NCBI GenBank assembly: GCA_039640505.1
Contig: CP046865.1
Span: 3,277,501-3,341,500, forward strand
Direction: 5' to 3'
From: Rhodobacteraceae bacterium Araon29
Lineage (GTDB): Bacteria; Pseudomonadota; Alphaproteobacteria; Rhodobacterales; Rhodobacteraceae
Length of the DNA stretch: 64,000 nucleotides
Part shown: positions 26,827-36,125 of the stretch, in pieces
How positions within the stretch are numbered: the first letter of the stretch is position 1
Layout: every line of letters begins with the position of its first letter
Program-made: the position numbers and the translations under genes
Notes under the pieces: model-generated
The model's database searches: none
What the model saw: the letters and a program-made list of their open reading frames with translations, nothing else
What the model was told of the DNA's origin: nothing

Positions 26827-27387
26827 TCACAATACTTCTAATTCATTGCGCGCGGAAACCGGCAAAGCGAAAAACATCTCTTCGACAGTTTTTCCAAGAA
26901 CTGGGTGGCACCAGTTGGGTGCGACATCCATCAATGGCCCTAGAACAAAGGCACGCTCTTGAAGCCTAGGATGCGGCAAAATTAGGTTTTCGGGCATAGA
27001 CTTTTGTTGCAAATCAATATCTAAACTTTGCCATTTTTCAAAAGTACGCCTGTCTGGCAAAATCAAATCACCGTAGCTGAGCAGATCGATATCTAATGTG
27101 CGACTGCCCCATCTTTCTCTGCGAATACGTCCTTTTTGTGCTTCGATATCATGCAAAATCAATAGCAGCTTATCCGGGGTAATAGCAGTGTTTATCATCA
27201 GTGCTGCATTTATAAAGTCTGGCCCTGCTCCCTTTGGAAAACACGGTGTTCTGAACAACTGGCTCACCTTAGAGATAGTGAGATCATTTTTTGACAATTC
27301 TAAAATCGACCCTAAAATTAGGTCCGTCGGAGTATCGCCCTCCCATTCTTGGTTACTTCCTAATGCAACCAAGCAATTTGTACCCAT
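26827..27387 (-). CDS. folK: 6-hydroxymethyl-7,8-dihydropterin pyrophosphokinase
   Basis: Folate pathway kinase that pyrophosphorylates hydroxymethyl-dihydropterin. The 186-residue form starts MGTNCLVALGSNQEW, the common FolK opening. The ATP/pterin motif RRERWGSRTLDIDLLSYGD is intact, as is LPHPRLQERAFVLGPLMDVAP. The frame is open to 27435 with further possible starts, and no Shine-Dalgarno clearly favours one. It diverges from the NYN gene. Confidence 0.93.
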   Translation of the reverse strand: MGTNCLVALGSNQEWEGDTPTDLILGSILELSKNDLTISKVSQLFRTPCFPKGAGPDFINAALMINTAITPDKLLLILHDIEAQKGRIRRERWGSRTLDIDLLSYGDLILPDRRTFEKWQSLDIDLQQKSMPENLILPHPRLQERAFVLGPLMDVAPNWCHPVLGKTVEEMFFALPVSARNELEVL

Positions 27388-27521
27388 ATGGATCAAAATA
27401 ACATCCTCTTGGTCCAAAAGCATTACTTGCGACAATCACAAAAATGCTTAGTTTACCGTAATCTGCCGACTCCGAATTTACTCACAGATGATAGGCAGGT
27501 GTGTATTTGAAAGGAATATAA

Positions 27522-28085
27522 ATGTTTTACAAGGACGAACGGCTTGCGCTGTTCATCGATGGCTCTAACCTTTATGCAGCCGCAAAATCCTTAGGGTTTG
27601 ACATCGACTACAAACTTCTTCGTACAGAATTTATGCGCCGTGGTAAAATGCTCAGAGCGTTTTATTACACAGCTTTGCTGGATAACGAAGAATACTCACC
27701 CATTAGGCCGCTGGTTGATTGGTTAAACTATAATGGTTTTACCATGGTCACCAAAACAGCCAAAGAATATACGGACAGCCAAGGCCGCCGAAAAGTCAAA
27801 GGCAATATGGACATTGAGCTGACCGTTAATGCTATGGAACTGGCACCCTATGTGGATCATATTGTGCTATTTTCAGGAGATGGCGATTTCCGGCCTCTTG
27901 TTGAAAGTCTCCAACGCAAGGGTGTTAGAGTATCAGTAGTCTCAACAATTCGCAGCCAACCACCGATGATCGCAGATGAGTTGCGCCGCCAAGCAGACAA
28001 TTTCATAGAATTAGATGGTCTGCGTGATGTCATTGGTCGACCCCCTCGAGAAGATTCGGAATTAGAGCAAGAGTATGCTGTCTAA
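27522..28085 (+). CDS. NYN-domain (LabA-like) putative RNA nuclease
   Basis: A 187-residue PIN-like NYN protein of the LabA/DUF88 type. Acidic active-site residues appear in LALFIDGSNLYAAAKSLG, KGNMDIELTVNAME and VLFSGDGDFRPLVESLQRKG. Such domains cleave RNA in several characterised relatives; the target here is unknown. AAAGGA precedes the ATG. It is monocistronic and ends at a strong hairpin terminator. Confidence 0.87.
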   Translation: MFYKDERLALFIDGSNLYAAAKSLGFDIDYKLLRTEFMRRGKMLRAFYYTALLDNEEYSPIRPLVDWLNYNGFTMVTKTAKEYTDSQGRRKVKGNMDIELTVNAMELAPYVDHIVLFSGDGDFRPLVESLQRKGVRVSVVSTIRSQPPMIADELRRQADNFIELDGLRDVIGRPPREDSELEQEYAV

Positions 28086-28094
28086 TTTTATGAC

Positions 28095-28130
28095 GCCTCC
28101 TCTGTGAATCAGAGGGGGCTTATTTAATTT
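28095..28130 (+). terminator. Rho-independent terminator after the NYN gene
   Basis: A ten-base stem GCCTCCTCTG / CAGAGGGGGC with a TGAAT loop (one G-T pair) is followed by a T-rich run. It begins 10 bases after the NYN stop codon. Confidence 0.8.
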
Positions 28131-28299
28131 ACTCACATAATTTCCATTTTCAAAATTAGTTCCCAAACCTTTGTCTGGATAAGAAAACTCTGAGGCTGCG
28201 GATTTCCAAACTTTTGAGATTATGTTTGTAGAATGTTTAATTGCTACGTAAAATATGCTTCAAGTCCTCAATGGCCGAAGTTGAGAAACTGGAGAATGC

Positions 28300-29247
28300 A
28301 TGACACGTCCAGCGTTACAATTATACTTGGCAGCTCCTCGTGGATTTTGCGCGGGCGTTGACCGCGCCATTCAAATAGTAGAAATGGCTTTAGAAAAATG
28401 GGGCGCACCGGTTTATGTGCGACATGAAATCGTGCACAATAAATTTGTTGTTGATGGTTTGCGGCGCAAGGGAGCCATATTTGTAGATGAATTAGAACAA
28501 TGCCCTGATGATCGACCTGTGATTTTTTCAGCCCATGGAGTGCCAAAAGCTGTGCCTGCAGCAGCAGCCAAACGAGACATGGTGTATGTTGATGCCACTT
28601 GCCCCTTGGTCAGCAAAGTTCACATCGAGGCAGATCGACATTATCAAGCTGGCCTTCAAATAGTCATGATTGGCCATGACGGTCACCCAGAAACAATCGG
28701 TACGATGGGACAGCTTCCAGAAGGAGAAGTGCTTTTGGTTGAAACCGCAAAAGACGTATCAGCTTTAAACGTCCGGGATCCCCAAAAATTGGCCTATGTA
28801 ACACAAACAACTTTGTCGATTGATGATACTGCAACGGTTGTTTCTGCTCTAAGCAAAAGGTTTCCTGCAATTGTTGGGCCGCATAAAGAAGACATATGTT
28901 ATGCCACAACCAACCGGCAGCTTGCAGTGAAACAAATAGCACCCCAAGTCGACGCTTTAATTGTTGTCGGGGCTCCTAATTCGTCAAATTCAAAGAGGCT
29001 TGTTGAAGTGGCTTCAAAGGCTGGTTGTAAGTATGCACAACTTGTTCAACGGGCAACCGAAATAGACTGGCGCTCACTGGAAAATATTCGCTCTGTTGGT
29101 GTGACCGCTGGAGCTTCTGCTCCTGAAGTGCTTGTGAATGAGGTTGTAGAAGTATTTCAACAGCGCTTTTCGGTCACCATAGAAAAGATCGAAACAGCGC
29201 AAGAAAACATTAGCTTTAAAGTGCCCAAAATTTTAAGACAGGCATGA
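28300..29247 (+). CDS. ispH: 4-hydroxy-3-methylbut-2-enyl diphosphate reductase
   Basis: Last enzyme of the MEP isoprenoid pathway; an oxygen-sensitive 4Fe-4S protein yielding IPP and DMAPP. The three cluster cysteines are in [23 protein letters not shown] and [10 protein letters not shown]. Substrate-site motifs ATQTTLS-like [12 protein letters not shown] and [11 protein letters not shown] are present, as are EIVHNKFVV and the ending [12 protein letters not shown]. The 315 residues match the family. Downstream genes follow closely, so it may lead a four-gene run through rnhA. Confidence 0.96.
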   Translation: MTRPALQLYLAAPRGFCAGVDRAIQIVEMALEKWGAPVYVRHEIVHNKFVVDGLRRKGAIFVDELEQCPDDRPVIFSAHGVPKAVPAAAAKRDMVYVDATCPLVSKVHIEADRHYQAGLQIVMIGHDGHPETIGTMGQLPEGEVLLVETAKDVSALNVRDPQKLAYVTQTTLSIDDTATVVSALSKRFPAIVGPHKEDICYATTNRQLAVKQIAPQVDALIVVGAPNSSNSKRLVEVASKAGCKYAQLVQRATEIDWRSLENIRSVGVTAGASAPEVLVNEVVEVFQQRFSVTIEKIETAQENISFKVPKILRQA

Positions 29248-29308
29248 TTATAGTTTGAAGATAAACCAATCGTTACTTTATTCAGTTTTTGAGGCGAGAG
29301 AAAAATTT

Positions 29309-29761
29309 ATGAATGGAGTTCCCCGACCTGCATTACTTCTTGGCCTAGCAGGTGTTTTGCCGTTTTGTTGGGGTGTTCTGACCATGCAATTTGATGCGTT
29401 GTCGCACTTCACACTCGTATATGCAGGATCACGCTTTGTTGGACCCTTTGTGCAGCTATTTTACGGTGCCGTAATTTTATCTTTCATGTCTGGAGTTTTG
29501 TGGGGGTATTCCACAAATTTGAATGGTAAATCCGCAGTTGTGGGATATTCGCTCTCTGTTCTTCCTGCCCTCTGGGCTTTTTTTTCGGCAAGTGGCAGCC
29601 CGGAACAAACTGGTCAAAATCTAATTTTTGGCTTTTTTGGCCTTTTGGCAATTGATTGGTATTTCTGGTCTCGCGGCTTTGCCCCTAATTGGTGGATGAA
29701 GCTCAGGCTTCTTCTGACTTTTCTCGTAATATCTCTATTAGCTGTTGGAGTTTACCTATGA
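29309..29761 (+). CDS. DUF3429 membrane protein
   Basis: A 150-residue protein with about five hydrophobic segments and the DUF3429 pattern (PRPALLLGLAGVLPFCWGVL; YGAVILSFMSGVLWGY; WYFWSRGFAPNWWMKLRLLLTFL). ATG 29309 with GAGAG upstream is chosen over TTG 29255. Function unknown; it is an inner-membrane protein. Its stop overlaps the ATG of the next gene as ATGA, so the methyltransferase is coupled to it. Confidence 0.8.
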   Translation: MNGVPRPALLLGLAGVLPFCWGVLTMQFDALSHFTLVYAGSRFVGPFVQLFYGAVILSFMSGVLWGYSTNLNGKSAVVGYSLSVLPALWAFFSASGSPEQTGQNLIFGFFGLLAIDWYFWSRGFAPNWWMKLRLLLTFLVISLLAVGVYL

Positions 29762-30351
29762 AGCCAGACGCCACGACAATTGATATCTATAATTCAAAGG
29801 CTGATGAATATACAAATCTTTCGAAGGATGTTGATCAAGACATCCGGTTAGAGAATTTCACTAACACATTGCCAGCCAAGGCACACGTCCTTGACTACGG
29901 ATGTGGACCAGGCACCTCCGCTGCATATTTTGCGGACAAGGGCATGGTCACCCATGCATTTGACGCCTCACAAGAAATGGTAAAATTGGCCAGTCGCCAT
30001 CCTTTGGTTAAAGTATGGCAAGCGGGATTTCATGAGTTTAATAAAATTGATGCCTATGAAGGTGTCTGGGCAAGCTTTTCTCTTTTGCATGCACCACGCA
30101 GCGATATGGAGGGCTTGCTGATTGCAATCCACAAAAGCCTTAAGGCAGGAGGCAAGTTTTGCCTCAGTTTGAAACTGGGAAAAGGCGAAGCGCGTGATGC
30201 GCTCGGGCGACTTTACACATACTATCAGCAAGAGGAGCTTGAAGCCTTATTGAGTGCAGCGGGTTTCACATGGGAAAACTATCTCACTGGCAGCAGCAAA
30301 GGTTTGGATGGAAGCACTGCAAAATGGATTTCGGTTTTTGCGCATGCCTGA
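29758..30351 (+). CDS. class I SAM-dependent methyltransferase
   Basis: A 197-residue Rossmann-fold methyltransferase. Motif I is [20 protein letters not shown], with the acidic residue of motif II in [10 protein letters not shown]; motif IV region [13 protein letters not shown] and the following [13 protein letters not shown] are typical of the UbiE/Tam-like group. The substrate cannot be told. The ATG overlaps the DUF3429 stop, and the end overlaps the rnhA start by 8 bases, so the run is translationally packed. Confidence 0.87.
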   Translation: MKPDATTIDIYNSKADEYTNLSKDVDQDIRLENFTNTLPAKAHVLDYGCGPGTSAAYFADKGMVTHAFDASQEMVKLASRHPLVKVWQAGFHEFNKIDAYEGVWASFSLLHAPRSDMEGLLIAIHKSLKAGGKFCLSLKLGKGEARDALGRLYTYYQQEELEALLSAAGFTWENYLTGSSKGLDGSTAKWISVFAHA

Positions 30352-30805
30352 TTTGTTCGCATATACTGATGGTGCCTGTTCGGGCAACCCGGGCCCCGGT
30401 GGATGGGGTGTTTTGCTACAAGCCAAAAAGCAGAAGGACGTTTTAAAAGAGCGGACTTTGCAAGGTGGCGCGCCGCAAACCACAAATAATCAAATGGAAT
30501 TATTGGCAGCAATTCATGCCCTAGAGACACTTGAAAAACCAAGCGAAATAACAATTGTAACAGATAGCAATTACGTCAAAAATGGCATCTCTCTTTGGCT
30601 AAAGAACTGGAAAAAAAATGGATGGCGAACGGCTGCAAAAAAGCCGGTTAAAAATGCTGAGCTTTGGAAAAGATTGGACACAGCCTGTGGGCCTCATCAG
30701 GTTGTGTGGCAATGGGTGAAAGGCCACGCCGGCCATCCTGAAAACGAGCGAGCAGATGCCTTAGCTCGCCAAGGCATGGCACCATTTAAAGATAACTCAC
30801 CATAA
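30344..30805 (+). CDS. rnhA: ribonuclease HI
   Basis: Degrades RNA in RNA-DNA hybrids. The 153-residue product starts at ATG 30344 ([20 protein letters not shown]). All four catalytic acids are visible: Asp in [10 protein letters not shown], Glu in [10 protein letters not shown], Asp in TIVTDSNYV, and Asp in NERADALAR. The basic handle region ([19 protein letters not shown]) is present. The length equals that of E. coli RNase HI. Confidence 0.96.
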   Translation: MPDLFAYTDGACSGNPGPGGWGVLLQAKKQKDVLKERTLQGGAPQTTNNQMELLAAIHALETLEKPSEITIVTDSNYVKNGISLWLKNWKKNGWRTAAKKPVKNAELWKRLDTACGPHQVVWQWVKGHAGHPENERADALARQGMAPFKDNSP

Positions 30806-30879
30806 ACGGCAAAAATTTATATTCATCCGTAAGATCAGCTTTTCCTAATTTGCTTTTTCATATTCTTTGAATTCAAAAA

Positions 30880-31239
30880 TTATTTAACTGTGAAATCAGC
30901 AAAATCACCTTCACCTTTATCAGAGGTAAAACGGATTTTTTTTCCGTTGCTTGAAACTTGCTGGCAATTATAGCCCAAGTTTCGTGACCCCCAGAATAAA
31001 TCACGGCAAAAATAGTTGTTTTCCCATGTCCATTGCCCGGTTACGTTCAGCATTGCGGCCCGTCCGTTTATTTTGCCATCTTCGGTTACTTCAAGCCGAA
31101 TAAGAGGCCGTTTTAACGTTTTGTCTTTGATCTCCGCGATAAATGCATTTTTGTCCTTAATAACTAGATACTCAGACCATGCGACTGAAGAGACAGCGCT
31201 GAAAAGAGCAAAATAAAAGAAACATGATACTATACGCAT
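30880..31239 (-). CDS. small secreted protein, unknown function
   Basis: A 119-residue product from ATG 31239 with a signal peptide (MRIVSCFFYFALFSAVSSVAWS). The mature domain of about 95 residues has two cysteines (NYFCRDLFWGSRNLGYNCQ) likely to form a disulfide. Similar small periplasmic proteins sit beside dapB in other Roseobacter genomes and are sometimes mislabelled as dihydrodipicolinate reductase by proximity; it has no DapB motifs. TTG at 31254 is an alternative start. Function unknown. Confidence 0.7.
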   Translation of the reverse strand: MRIVSCFFYFALFSAVSSVAWSEYLVIKDKNAFIAEIKDKTLKRPLIRLEVTEDGKINGRAAMLNVTGQWTWENNYFCRDLFWGSRNLGYNCQQVSSNGKKIRFTSDKGEGDFADFTVK

Positions 31240-31291
31240 AGGCAAAGACCCCAAACCATCCTGCTATGCTTTTAAATATTCCTCTACCACA

Positions 31292-32104
31292 TTAAGACAA
31301 GCCAAGAACATCGAACATTGTATATTCACCCGGCGGCTTTCCTTGACCCCATAAGGCTGCCTTGAGCGCCCCACGGGCAAAAACAGACCGGTCCGTGGCA
31401 ATATGGCGAAGATGTATGCGTTCACCTGTTGCTGCAAACATCACATCATGTTCACCAACAATGTCGCCACCGCGCACAGATACAAATCCAATATCGCCGG
31501 TCTTTCTGCGTCCAACGATCCCGTTTCGATTAACATCTGTGACATCCTTCAGTGCGACACCGCGACCATCTGCTGCCGCCTCTCCCAGCATCAAGGCTGT
31601 GCCCGAAGGAGCATCAACTTTTTGATTATGGTGCGCTTCAATAATCTCGATATCAAAATCATCATCCAAGGCTTCTGAAACTAATTTTGTTAATTTTACC
31701 AACAAATTAACCCCAAGAGACATGTTTCCAGCTCTGATGATTGTTGCATGGCGTGCCGCGCTCGCAATCTTTTCAAAATGTTTGTCGTCCATGCCTGTTG
31801 TTCCAATAACGTGCACGATGCGGGCCTGCGCGGCAAGCGCAGCAAATTCCATGGTCGCATCTGGGGATGTAAAGTCGATCACGCAATTGGCTTTAGAAAA
31901 CGAGGGGAGCGGGTCTTCCTCAACCGTTACACCAATTTCCGCCATCCCCATTGAAAGACCAATATCTTGTCCAAGCCAGGGATGCCCTGAGCGTTCAATA
32001 GCCCCAACCAAATTCATTCGGTCGGATTGGGCAACGGTATTGATCAGCATTTGGCCCATTCGGCCAGAAGCCCCTGTAACAACAACGCCAATTGGATCAG
32101 GCAT
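31292..32104 (-). CDS. dapB: 4-hydroxy-tetrahydrodipicolinate reductase
   Basis: Lysine/diaminopimelate pathway reductase using NAD(P)H. ATG 32104 gives 270 residues beginning [20 protein letters not shown] with the dinucleotide-binding loop. Further motifs are [24 protein letters not shown], and the catalytic segment [20 protein letters not shown]. The frame is open to 32164, but the extra residues are unlike the family. It is divergent from rbfA. Confidence 0.96.
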   Translation of the reverse strand: MPDPIGVVVTGASGRMGQMLINTVAQSDRMNLVGAIERSGHPWLGQDIGLSMGMAEIGVTVEEDPLPSFSKANCVIDFTSPDATMEFAALAAQARIVHVIGTTGMDDKHFEKIASAARHATIIRAGNMSLGVNLLVKLTKLVSEALDDDFDIEIIEAHHNQKVDAPSGTALMLGEAAADGRGVALKDVTDVNRNGIVGRRKTGDIGFVSVRGGDIVGEHDVMFAATGERIHLRHIATDRSVFARGALKAALWGQGKPPGEYTMFDVLGLS

Positions 32105-32192
32105 AACGAAGAACTCCATTTTACAAGTCTTTTCTGTCTTTACGCGACTCGAGCGACTTGGCAAAGCCCAATCAAGCGCGTAGACAAAACTT

Positions 32193-32591
32193 ATGGCAAA
32201 GAATAAGTTTTACAACGGTCCCGGTCCATCCCAACGCCAATTGCGCGTTGGGGAACTCATAAGACGTACGTTATCGGACGTTTTGGCTCGGGGTGATATA
32301 CATGACCCAGACCTTAATCGGGTTTCAGTCACAGTAGGTGAAGTCAGCGCATCCCCAGATCTAAAGGTAGCCACGGCCTATGTATGCCCCTTGGGTGGGC
32401 AAGGCGGCGAGAATTTGATTGCATTGCTCGCCAAAAATAAATACGAAATCCGCCGGGCAATTTCCAAAGAATTAACTTTAAAGTTCACACCAGACCTGAG
32501 GTTTCGATTGGATGAAACCTTTGACCGAATGGATGAGACACGCCGACTTTTTTCACAAGACGCCGTGCGTCAAGATTTGGATGATAAATGA
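32193..32591 (+). CDS. rbfA: 30S ribosome-binding factor
   Basis: Cold-shock-related ribosome maturation factor binding the 30S subunit. The 132-residue KH-like protein has the expected [22 protein letters not shown] start, [21 protein letters not shown], and [23 protein letters not shown] near the end. It overlaps the next gene by 4 bases (ATGA). Confidence 0.95.
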   Translation: MAKNKFYNGPGPSQRQLRVGELIRRTLSDVLARGDIHDPDLNRVSVTVGEVSASPDLKVATAYVCPLGGQGGENLIALLAKNKYEIRRAISKELTLKFTPDLRFRLDETFDRMDETRRLFSQDAVRQDLDDK

Positions 32592-33322
32592 TCCGTAGCC
32601 TTGCGCTATTACTTTTCTTGACGAGTCCGATATATGCGCTTGAGTGCAAAAATGACCAGTTTGAAGATATTCCTTTCTCGATATGCAGCGCCAATATCAA
32701 ACAAGATGACCTTAGAATTTTTCTAAAAAATGATAACAATGATGTGTTTGGTCGCTTTCAAACACTAGATACATACCTTCAAAGCCAAAGCCTAACTTTA
32801 GATTTTGCAATGAATGGCGGTATGTTCCGGCTAGACCTTACCCCAGTGGGGCTTTATATTGAAGATGGTAAGGTGTTGCGCAGGGCCGTTTCTCAGGCAG
32901 GGCCGGGAAATTTTGGGATGTTGCCCAATGGAGTTTTTTGTATCTCAGAACACTCGGTGCAGGTTTTGGAAACCAGCGCTTACCTACAAGAAAACCCAAA
33001 CTGCCTATTTGCCACTCAATCTGGGCCTATGTTGGTAATCGGTGGAAAATTACACCCAAGATTCCTAGAAAATAGCTCGTCTCAGTTTATCAGAAATGGT
33101 GTCGGGACATCACAGGAAGGCCAGTGGGCTCACTTTGTTATCACAAATAGGCCGATCATATTTCATAAATTTGCAAGATTATTCAAAGATCATCTGGGAT
33201 TGAATTCGGCTTTGTACTTGGATGGGAATGTGTCCCAGATGTATGCACCCCTTATTAACCGGGTGGGCCATAGCCGGTCTTTAGGGCCAATTATTGGTGT
33301 TGTATCCCCGGCAGCCCACTGA
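32588..33322 (+). CDS. phosphodiester glycosidase-family protein (DUF2233), secreted
   Basis: A 244-residue product with a signal peptide ([17 protein letters not shown]). The DUF2233/NAGPA core shows LDFAMNGGMFRLDLTPVGLYIEDG, NFGMLPNGVFCI, ATQSGPMLVIGG, RNGVGTSQEG and SALYLDGNVSQMY, the last with the conserved D-G pair. Relatives remove N-acetylglucosamine from a phosphodiester, but bacterial targets are mostly unknown. It is probably periplasmic and co-translated with rbfA. Confidence 0.85.
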   Translation: MIRSLALLLFLTSPIYALECKNDQFEDIPFSICSANIKQDDLRIFLKNDNNDVFGRFQTLDTYLQSQSLTLDFAMNGGMFRLDLTPVGLYIEDGKVLRRAVSQAGPGNFGMLPNGVFCISEHSVQVLETSAYLQENPNCLFATQSGPMLVIGGKLHPRFLENSSSQFIRNGVGTSQEGQWAHFVITNRPIIFHKFARLFKDHLGLNSALYLDGNVSQMYAPLINRVGHSRSLGPIIGVVSPAAH

Positions 33323-33358
33323 TTTTAGCCACCGGGAAAAGCGCAAAGCATCGGTCGT

Positions 33359-33817
33359 TTAGTTTATTGATGTTCCATCAATAATGGATGACCCCACAGA
33401 TTCAATTTCGATCCGGCGGGGCTTTAACGCCTCGGGGACTTCTCGCTTAAGATCAATGTTTAACATGCCATCCGCATAACTTGCCGCAATAACCCTTACA
33501 TGATCGGCCAAATCAAACTTGCGTTCAAAGCTTCTTGTGGCGATACCTCGATGTAAATAGCTCTTTGCATCTTTGGTCTCAGATTTTTTAGCCGCAACCA
33601 CCAAAGCACTTTCTTTGACCTCGACGATTAGGTCTTTTTCAGAAAAGCCGGCCACTGCAATAGAAATACGATAGGCGTCATCATCTGTCTTTTCGATGTT
33701 ATAGGGTGGATAAGTTGTGTTTGGGTTATCACCCGACGACACACGGTCTATCAAATCAGCGATTTGATCAAATCCAATGCTCGCACTGTATAGTGGTGTA
33801 AAGTCAAAATGTCTCAT
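33359..33817 (-). CDS. small heat-shock protein, Hsp20/IbpA family
   Basis: ATP-independent holdase chaperone. ATG 33817 gives 152 residues: MRHFDFTPLYSASIGFDQI (IbpA-like N-terminus), an alpha-crystallin domain (about 38-130; YPPYNIEKTDDDAYRISIAVAGF, SFERKFDLADHVRV, SYADGMLNIDLKREVPE), and a C-terminal extension with RRIEIE. The open frame reaches 33919, but its first 34 codons run through the leader RNA. Regulation is visible: a sigma-32-like promoter at 33906-33934 and a three-hairpin leader that hides the GGAGGA ribosome site, the layout of ROSE-type RNA thermometers. Confidence 0.93.
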   Translation of the reverse strand: MRHFDFTPLYSASIGFDQIADLIDRVSSGDNPNTTYPPYNIEKTDDDAYRISIAVAGFSEKDLIVEVKESALVVAAKKSETKDAKSYLHRGIATRSFERKFDLADHVRVIAASYADGMLNIDLKREVPEALKPRRIEIESVGSSIIDGTSIN

Positions 33818-33820
33818 AGA

Positions 33821-33897
33821 GTCCTCCATTGAGCGACAAAAGTTAAACCTGTCTCGATAGACCAGGCGATCATTTACGAGCCCAATCGTGGCGCTCG
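33821..33897 (-). promoter_or_regulatory. ROSE-like RNA thermometer in the hsp20 leader
   Basis: Three hairpins follow each other in the leader. At 33877-33897, CGAGC/GCTCG extends by CCA/TGG around one bulge. At 33848-33866, CCTG-TCT pairs with AGA-CAGG around a bulged G. At 33821-33837, GTC-G-CTC pairs with GAG-GAC over an AATG loop. The last stem holds the Shine-Dalgarno in its right arm, and its left arm contains TCGCT, matching the ROSE motif UYGCU with the bulged G. The ATG follows 3 bases later. Confidence 0.68.
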
Positions 33898-33905
33898 CAC
33901 AGAAG

Positions 33906-33934
33906 ACATGGGTAAGCAAAAGTACTTTTACAAG
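33906..33934 (-). promoter_or_regulatory. sigma-32 (RpoH) type promoter of hsp20
   Basis: Minus strand: CTTGTAA, 15 bases, CCCATGT. This is close to the heat-shock consensus CTTGAAA-N11-16-CCCCATNT. Transcription would begin near 33899, at the foot of the first leader hairpin, giving a leader of about 80 bases. Confidence 0.65.
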
Positions 33935-33994
33935 ATTAGGCGTATGATGATATTCCCAGAAATATCCATTTGGGTTGATCGTCTCTTAAATGCC

Positions 33995-34732
33995 CTATGA
34001 CCCATCCCCATTGGCCAAGATATTTTGAAGCCGACTTAATGACCGTTCAAGCAATGGGCCAAAAACTAATTTTTCCTGAGCCGTTTGCACCACGGCAGAT
34101 ACGATTGATACAATCATTGGTCCCTGTTCGGAAAAATAGAAAACTGGAGCGCCCGAAGCCCCAAAATCAACATCGCAATTCAGTGAAAGTATATCTTCTG
34201 TCTGGTCAGAAATATCGCAGCTGCTTTGAATTGATGGCGCATTTATCCGGCCCAGCGCATAGGAAACAACGGCCACCGACTTTTGGTCATTAGGCAGTGC
34301 GGCAATTGCAAAGGGTTGAACTGAGTGTTTTTTGATAGGGTGTAAAAGCTTTAGCAAAGCAACATCATTTCTAACACTTTCAATTTTTGGCATTTCAGAA
34401 ACGTGATTGGTCGGAAAAGTCACCGACTTTGCGATCATGCTATATGCCTCAGCTCGTCCGTTTCGCCAACCGGCTTGAAATTCCAAATGACCAAGGTCAA
34501 GCCCTTCGCCTGTAGTGAAGTCATAAACACAATGTGATGCGGTCAATATCAAATCTGGCGCAACGAGCGTTGCGGTGCAAAAGCTCTGACCATTTTTGTA
34601 AGAGAGCCTTCCAACAGCCATCCAGTCGCGGCCCTGATCCAAGGTTTCCAAACTGGTAAGGTCACTGGTGTCTGCCATAGACCCTGTAAGCGAAAATATT
34701 TGTAAAACAAATGCTAGAAAATACCGCACCAA
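33995..34732 (-). CDS. secreted trypsin-like serine protease
   Basis: A 245-residue chymotrypsin-fold (S1) protease with a signal peptide ending near SMADTSD. The catalytic triad is intact: His in LILTASHCVYDF, Asp in SVRNDVALLKLL, and Ser in DFGASGAPVFYF. Cysteines flank the active-site His (SFCTATL / SHC) and two more occur before the Ser (SSCDIS, LNCDVD), giving two likely disulfides. It has no PDZ domain, so it is not DegP-like. It is likely periplasmic or secreted; the target is unknown. Confidence 0.9.
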   Translation of the reverse strand: MVRYFLAFVLQIFSLTGSMADTSDLTSLETLDQGRDWMAVGRLSYKNGQSFCTATLVAPDLILTASHCVYDFTTGEGLDLGHLEFQAGWRNGRAEAYSMIAKSVTFPTNHVSEMPKIESVRNDVALLKLLHPIKKHSVQPFAIAALPNDQKSVAVVSYALGRINAPSIQSSCDISDQTEDILSLNCDVDFGASGAPVFYFSEQGPMIVSIVSAVVQTAQEKLVFGPLLERSLSRLQNILANGDGS

Positions 34733-34818
34733 ACCGCCTCCGCAACTGACGCATTGCCACGTTTTAACCCATTGCTGTAATTCCTAAAGCTGTTTGCCGA
34801 TTAAAGCAATTTAGGATT

Positions 34819-36123
34819 TCAAGGTGACGTTTCTAAAGCATTGGCCAATGCCGCCGGAACAGGGCCACCGCTTGCCCAATCCAAAAGCTCAATGGTATGG
34901 ACAATCGGCACTGATGTACCATTGCCAATTTGCATCATACATCCAAGATTTCCAGTGGCAATGACATCGGGCTTTGTTGCTTCCAATGTTTGTACTTTTC
35001 GGGATTGTAAAAGCGTTGAGATTTCTGGTTGAAGAATATTATATGTGCCCGCTGAGCCACAGCATAAATGCGAATCTGCAGGCTCTACAACGTCAAAACC
35101 AGCTTGTTTTAAAAGCATTTTAGGTGGGTTTTTAACCTTTTGGCCGTGTTGTAGAGAACAGGCTGCATGGTAGGCGACTTTCAAGTCCTGAGTTTTGCAT
35201 TCGGGCAGTTCTAGTTCAACCAAGAATTCAGTGACATCTTTTGTGATGGAAGCAATCGCTTCAGCGTCCTTTGCCAATTCGGTATTGCGAAACATATGGC
35301 CATAATCTTTGACCGTCGTGCCGCAACCGCTGGTATTAATGATAATCGCATCTAATCCTTGATTTTGCATTTCTGAACGCCATGCATTAATGTTTTTAGC
35401 CGCCGCCGCGTGGCTTTCATTGGTTTTCCCCATGTGGTGGGTCAATGCACCACAGCACCCCTGACCCTGTGCGATCACAATTTCGCAACCCAATCGCTGT
35501 AATAAACGAATGGTTGCGTCGTTGATATCCGTGTTCAATGCGCGTTGGGCACAGCCCGTCATAAGTGCCACTCTTTTTTTGGTTACCCCACTTGCCTTGA
35601 AAGATTGCGGATCATCATTTCGGCTCACTGGAGGTATGTTTTTTGGCGCCAGAGCAATCATGGCGCGCAAACGCTTGCTGGGGATCAATCGCGCAAAAGG
35701 GCGCGCCAATTTAGCGGCTGCAAGAGCCAGTCGAAATCGGATGGGATAGGGCAAAATTTTAGACAAAGCGAAACGCAACATACGATCAAAGAGAGGTCGT
35801 TTATAATTCTGATCAATGTAAGAGCGTGCGTGATCAACCAAATGCATATAATGCACACCGGAAGGGCATGTTGTCATGCAGGCCAAGCACGACAGACATC
35901 TATCGATGTGTTGAACTGTTTTTTCATCTGGCACCCGCTCGTTTTCAAGCATGTCCTTGATCAAATATATGCGGCCTCTCGGGCTGTCTAATTCATCCCC
36001 TAACACTTGGTAGGTTGGACAGGTCGCTGTGCAAAACCCGCAGTGCACGCAAGACCTTAAAATAGAATTAGACCGGCTCATGTCTGAATCATCTAGGCTT
36101 TTTGGTTCAAAAAATGTCTGCAT
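34819..36123 (-). CDS. glcF: glycolate oxidase iron-sulfur subunit GlcF
   Basis: Electron-transfer subunit of the GlcDEF complex that oxidises glycolate, an algal exudate, to glyoxylate. The 434-residue chain carries two 4Fe-4S motifs, CVHCGFCTATCP and CLSCLACMTTCP, and two CCG-domain motifs, QGCCGALTHHMG and LCCGSAGTYN. All cluster cysteines are present. It follows glcE by 2 bases and is the last gene of the operon. Confidence 0.95.
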   Translation of the reverse strand: MQTFFEPKSLDDSDMSRSNSILRSCVHCGFCTATCPTYQVLGDELDSPRGRIYLIKDMLENERVPDEKTVQHIDRCLSCLACMTTCPSGVHYMHLVDHARSYIDQNYKRPLFDRMLRFALSKILPYPIRFRLALAAAKLARPFARLIPSKRLRAMIALAPKNIPPVSRNDDPQSFKASGVTKKRVALMTGCAQRALNTDINDATIRLLQRLGCEIVIAQGQGCCGALTHHMGKTNESHAAAAKNINAWRSEMQNQGLDAIIINTSGCGTTVKDYGHMFRNTELAKDAEAIASITKDVTEFLVELELPECKTQDLKVAYHAACSLQHGQKVKNPPKMLLKQAGFDVVEPADSHLCCGSAGTYNILQPEISTLLQSRKVQTLEATKPDVIATGNLGCMMQIGNGTSVPIVHTIELLDWASGGPVPAALANALETSP

Positions 36124-36125
36124 AT

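Noticed and set aside
30880-31239. Naming the small secreted protein a dihydrodipicolinate reductase
   Set aside because: It has a signal peptide and none of the DapB motifs; the real dapB is next to it.
34735-34818. Hairpin CCTAAA/TTTAGG after glcF
   Set aside because: Six-base A+T-rich stem with a long loop and no T-run.
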